Shown: positions 59,401-64,000 of the stretch, in pieces | Layout of the letters: every line of letters starts with the position of its first letter | How positions within the stretch are numbered: position 1 is the first letter of the stretch | Assembly (NCBI GenBank): GCA_963169105.1 | Contig: OY720636.1 | Coordinates: 138,065,747-138,129,746, forward strand | DNA: 64,000 bases | Direction: 5' to 3' | From: Ceriagrion tenellum | Lineage: Eukaryota; Arthropoda; Insecta; Odonata; Coenagrionidae | Notes under the pieces: generated by a model | Seen by the model: the letters and a program-made list of their open reading frames with translations, nothing else | Told to the model about the DNA's origin: nothing | The model's database searches: none | Position numbers and translations under genes: made by a program

Positions 59401-60559
59401 AGAAGCCCTGTGATCTTGTTATGGATTTGATTATCCCTTTCCCGATTGGTTTTAATTAAGGACTTGTGTTTATTATTTCAAAAATCAACAGGTTCAGTCA
59501 GATTCCGATTTGGGTCGGAGCTTTATGAGAATTGATTTGCTTGAATTTACTAAATTGAAATACGGGAATCTGATAACATTACCGGGGGCCAATTTGCGGC
59601 TTTTTAGAAATAATTTATCCCACCAATCGCCATGTGGTGCGAACAAAATATTATCTCTGTATGTATGGCCCCCATCAATGCCATATTTAACCTCACTTGA
59701 ACACTGTGCTTTCTAAATTACTTTGATAGCCACCCTTGCGCATATTTTAGGCATAACGATAGCTTCCTTACACCTCATTACTTTAAAATATTATTTTTTT
59801 GTGTCTATGCTGTTTTATATTGATTTTCTAGTATAGACCTGACTTTTAAGTTCGAAATTACTGTTAAAACTTCATTACCTGTTATATTATAGGAATTTCG
59901 GGAAATGTGCTCGTTCTTTTTAATTTTAAGTGTTGTGGAAATTTTTACGACGCATAAATTTTCATGTTAAAAATGAAACAAAACATGTGAAAAACATGGT
60001 ATTAGATGATATGAATTTTAAAGTAATTTTACCAGAACTTTCTGCTCTGCCGGCCCTTATTGGCTAAATACTTACTCCAATCCACAAAATACAATCCAAT
60101 GCATACAAGTAATGTGGAAAATGTGTTCATAAAAATTTACGAAAGCTATGCGCCACATTTTAATAAATAAATTAGCTAGGAAAATTTAACGGTGAAAATT
60201 TCACTGGCTGGATGTCCTTTGTTGTTATTAGTACTTCTGCGAAGGATCCTTTTTACTATAGGAATGAATGGCGAGCACTTAATGATTTTCATTATGCTTA
60301 TGACCCTCCGTTACGTTCGTACGATCCTCAAAAAGCTGTTAATACGTCAGACTTTATTTATGGGAAACAAGCTAAGCCCTCACGCCGTTATATCTTTGAA
60401 AAAAGTGCGTTAACCTGCGATGACCTCTCATACACTCAGGAATGTACTCGACATCCTTCATATGCTTCCCGAGCGACGCTCCAAGAGAGAGGCCACATAG
60501 CATGCCGGAAAAATATTCGCCAGAGGTTTGGTTCGCGTGGATTTGTGTGTTCGTAAGGA
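53416..60559. other. Unassigned sequence, mostly AT-rich
   Basis: A long stretch with no recognisable gene. A weak hairpin-GAAAC motif occurs at about 58113-58142 (TGAATGG, GACG/CGTC stem, GAAACC). At 58676-58747 an open stretch lies between an acceptor-like TTCTCAG and a donor CACG/GTAAGT, but the translated piece is not recognisable. Confidence 0.4.
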
Positions 60560-61590
60560 GAAGGAGGTCTTCTGCCCCATCTCTGCCCCTTCTGCCCCAT
60601 CCGTTTGCCTTTCACGTAATCTCTCCATGTAATCGCTCCCCTGCCCCTTCTCTTAATCAGGATTCTCCCGAGTGGGGAAAGAAAATTAAAACGCCAGGTC
60701 CACGTGAATTATCTACATTATGCCTTATAATATGCCCGACCCCACCACGGCCGCCATACCCTTTTCTCGATTCCCTTTTATAAACCATATATATTGAGGT
60801 GGCGGTCTCCACCCTGCATACCTAATTACCCTAATGTAATGCACAACCCCTTTCCACGGAAGGGCAATCTATTTTCGCTACCGCGACATGTATTGGCCTG
60901 CTCCTCCGTAACCAAGGAGAACACATTCACGACCGCACAAGAGTGCTCACAGTCGCCCACGCACATACACGCACTTGCGACACGCGCGGTACCTCTTTCC
61001 AGGAAGACTTTCCCACCTCGCCCCGATACTTCATTCCATTCCCGCCTAACGGCATTCAGCTCCCAACCGTGTCCCGCCCTCCTCCCCATTCTGAGCTAGT
61101 CGCCTCCCCTTCGGCCCGGTCTTTTAAAACCGGTGTCGCTCGCTTCATCGGCCCTCCCTCACCGATCCCTCTGAACTCCCTCTTCCATACACCCTCTCCA
61201 GAATTCACACACACAGCGATACCTAAAATCATGCCTCCCCTATCTCTATAGTACGCCGACGCTACCCAGACCGCCTCCACCGACCGCCGGTGACGCCACC
61301 ACCCACCCCGCGTGTATAAGGCCCCCACCGCCATCCAAAAGGGCCTTCTTTGAACTCTCGAGGCCTCCCTTAATTTATTTAACTCCTCTCTCTCCCCCTC
61401 CTCTCCCCTATTCATAAAGCATTAAAGCTCCCCTCCCTCGTCCGCCGGCTCTCTTCTTTCTCTCACCCGGGCCCTCCGCTTCTCCGTCCCCGCCAACTTC
61501 CACCGCCGCCTCCCGCTAATCTTTCTTCCCATTCCCCGCACTCATCTACCCGACTCTACCCTACCGTCCTTTACACAGCACCGCTCCTCC
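60560..61590 (+). repeat. GC-rich, pyrimidine-rich island
   Basis: About one kilobase of C-rich sequence with scattered CpGs, ending about 150 bases before a TATA-type promoter candidate. Frames of up to 119 codons on both strands are low complexity. It could be a promoter-associated island. Confidence 0.5.
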
Positions 61591-61737
61591 ACCTCGTTTC
61601 GTTTGAAGGGTTCCGCGGCGAGGAAAAGGGGTGGCAATAGGGTTTGAGAGTGCGTTAGGGGATAAAGAAAGTGTGAGGGTATCTGGGAGTGGTGAGGGTG
61701 GGAAATTCCAGCCCTGGGCCGGTTTGAGGCATTTCGG

Positions 61738-61775
61738 TATAAAAGCCTCCAGGCACTCTCCTTGGCGAGCAGTTT
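61738..61775 (+). promoter_or_regulatory. TATA/initiator core promoter candidate
   Basis: TATAAAAG at 61738-61745 is followed by GCAGTT, close to the arthropod initiator TCAGT. Its A lies at 61771, 33 bases from the first T of the TATA box, a plausible spacing. It stands at the 3' edge of a GC-rich island, where sequence turns AT-rich. The first ATG downstream (61863) opens only a 44-codon frame ending at 61997, with possible donor sites inside (GTTAAG near 61890). If real, the gene continues beyond the window or has distant exons. Confidence 0.35.
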
Positions 61776-62500
61776 ATGCTAGTGGCTGTTTCGTTTACTG
61801 GAGTGGCTAGCGGAACGCTTGAATATCAAAGATACATATTTGATATGTTTTGATCGTTTACTATGCCAGGACTGGGTGATGACGTCTGGTTAAGTAAAAC
61901 CTTCATTATGCCCATCAGGGACTCAATTAATTTAATTTATAAATATGTAACATCTTCCATTCAGAATGGAACTAAAATAAATTGCATTCATATATGAAAA
62001 ATGTAATAATTTGGTTTTTTGCTGTGATAACGTGCGAATAGGTAAAATTATTTCAGCATTATCTTCTTTTCCTCTTCTTTTGAGTATTAAGAGGATATTT
62101 TCAGCTTTTGTCTTTTGTTATAGCCACAGCTTTGTGACAATGAACCATGGAGTAATTTGAAAACATATAACTCAGTGCTCCTAAAAACTACATTATGATG
62201 ACATTCATTCCCATTATGGCAAATTAGAAACATTTTAATTTAAACTGGAAGAATTCATCGTCTTTACGTCATTAAACTCTAGATTAAATAAATTTTATCA
62301 CTTTTTAAGAAAAATATTTACTTAAGTTTCAATGTATGATTTAATTAATCTTGAATTGCTACCGATTCCATTATGTGGTTTGTGGTTTAATAGATGAAAA
62401 TGGAGGTTGCGCGCCGTACTTGAGGGGTTAAATGGTACATATTCATAAGTAAGTGCTTTTTAAGGCAATTTTAGTGAGATATCATTTCAAGCAAAATGCA
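61776..62500. other. Unassigned AT-rich sequence
   Basis: Apart from the short frame noted for the upstream promoter candidate, nothing is recognised. Confidence 0.35.
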
Positions 62501-62669
62501 ATCTTAATCAATTTATCTTAAAGAAAAACATTTCATCTTATAAAAATGGCGTAATTTAGGCCAATTTCCACAGAAGTATTTAAGATATGTCCCAAAAATA
62601 CCAGCTTTTTTCAATGAAAAACGGTTTGTATGTGCTCTCCAGAGATAGTCTTTAAAAATGAGGTATTGA
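62501..62669 (+). repeat. Diverged dispersed repeat, copy B
   Basis: Partner of 30765-30937, same orientation, over 31 kb away. The best-conserved part is the right end, CTCCAGAGATAG followed by TTTAAAAATGAGGTATT. Confidence 0.45.
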
Positions 62670-64000
62670 TTGTGCATGTATCTCGTCGGATATTTAATGT
62701 TCCGTTCTGAACTTTCGTAAACCCTAAATTAATAACTCAATAGATAAAATTAGTAAATAAACAATATTAGATAGTGGAGGCATGAAATACAAAAATGACA
62801 TTTAAATATGATCTCTAACGTAAATGGGGTAAAATCTCATTCCAACCACCTGAAAATCGAGTCCGGTCAAGCAATATTCTGTACGTCCTATCAATGGTTA
62901 ATACAGCCAGATATTCTTAATCAATAAATTCACCAATGAAATTTAAATTTACGCCTTAAATTTACTTATTTTAAATATAATATTTCATGCTATATGATGC
63001 AATACATTGGAGAATATGATTTTGACGGATGACTAGTGATATATCCTCTGATTCGGTCTAGAATTTTGATATGTCGTGATAATTCAACAAAAAAGCAAAA
63101 ATATTTTTTCTCATCAAATTCCATATAATCGGCTAATGCATGATTCGAGGACTATCTGCATGTCAACATTCATTTAATTTTTTTTTGTGAAAGATAGACC
63201 CTCCTCCAGAAAGGTAGAAAGAGAGAGTCTCCTAGAGATTTTGAGTATCTGAAAGCAAAAGAGACCGTAGGCAGGATCATAAGAGTGGATTTAATGGTAG
63301 AGCGCATCCTTATTTGTAATTCTGACGAGAAAAATTTCTACTGGGTATTATAAAACCAACCATTCCCACTAATGGATCGAGTCTTGAGAGACGAGGTTTT
63401 TTTTGGAGAGAATGGTAGAGTCCAGGAATGAAAATATGTGTGAAAACTCTGAGACGATGTGGCAAACCCATGGCCCATGGGTGAATGTAGACGAAAAAAC
63501 TCGATTTTGATAAAGAAGGAATCATAGAAAAAAGACAATAGCAATCCATGATCCGATTTAGAACACTAGATGGACTTGAATAGGGGACAATGCGGAATAA
63601 ATCAGTACAGTGGAGGAATATCGTTATGTAAACGCCGCGAACAATGCTTTCAAGACTGAGCTGTCCTCGGAATGGGAAATATGTGAGAACTTACGACAGT
63701 CGTAATACGATTGAGGGGTACCAAACCCTGTAAACTAATTGCTAAAGCGTTCTCTTGCTACTGACTTAATCCTAGAATTCCCAAGGTAGTCATTTTAATG
63801 ACTTAACTTTCCCTAACTTTCATATTTTTCACTACAGGAGGAAAACGTATCATGAATGTTATTCAGTTTTTATGTAGTTTATGTAAATATCTACTGTTGA
63901 CTTTTATTAAAATTTTCATCCCATTTTAAAGATATACCTTGAATCTCCGAGGATAAGTTTTTTTACTACCTCTGCTATCGGAGATTAGTTGAATTGCGTA
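62670..64000. other. Unassigned AT-rich sequence
   Basis: No feature recognised up to the window edge. Two overlapping minus-strand frames (63549-63310) have no domain. Confidence 0.4.

Overview
This window looks like a gene-poor stretch of a eukaryotic nuclear genome, most likely an insect or other arthropod. The basis is the kind of mobile elements present: several decayed non-LTR retrotransposons of types common in arthropods, a TTAA-bounded piggyBac-like MITE, tRNA-derived repeat heads, long (TA)n tracts, and retroelement ends carrying a short hairpin followed by GAAAC. The background is AT-rich and stop-codon dense. I recognise no intact protein-coding gene. The order or species cannot be fixed from the sequence alone.

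Layout: (1) 1-4.3 kb is unassigned sequence with one pyrimidine island. (2) 4.3-9 kb is a mobile-element cluster: a perfect 114-bp palindrome (4375-4614), a retroelement terminus with a hammerhead-like core (5091-5121), an RTE/CFDP2-type LINE 5' half (about 5512-6402, minus strand) that appears inserted into the reverse transcriptase of a second, jockey/CR1-like LINE (6403 to about 7990, minus strand), and a piggyBac-like MITE (8354-8919). (3) 9-18 kb holds a purine-rich island, a tRNA-like repeat head, and two decayed LINE C-terminal relics (11904-12195 plus; 17328-17858 minus). (4) 24.2-26.0 kb is the most unusual segment: a 468-bp tandem repeat, apparently identical between its two full copies. 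Each complete copy junction recreates a 73-nt tRNA-shaped module with an upstream TATA box and a downstream T6 tract, and each unit holds a CTCF-like motif. (TA)n tracts break the array up, and it ends in a double inverted duplication. (5) 28-30.1 kb is GC-rich, with one candidate minus-strand exon and a strong G-quadruplex motif. (6) 30-64 kb is mostly unassigned AT-rich sequence punctuated by pyrimidine-rich islands, two diverged repeat pairs and further retroelement ends. A TATA-type core promoter candidate lies at 61738, at the edge of the last GC-rich island.

The features do not form an operon or pathway. The coherent story is one of mobile-element layering: nested LINEs, retroelement termini with a shared hairpin-GAAAC signature, and a recently homogenised tRNA-bearing satellite. 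Most long open frames here lie in low-complexity pyrimidine-rich islands and are rejected as genes.
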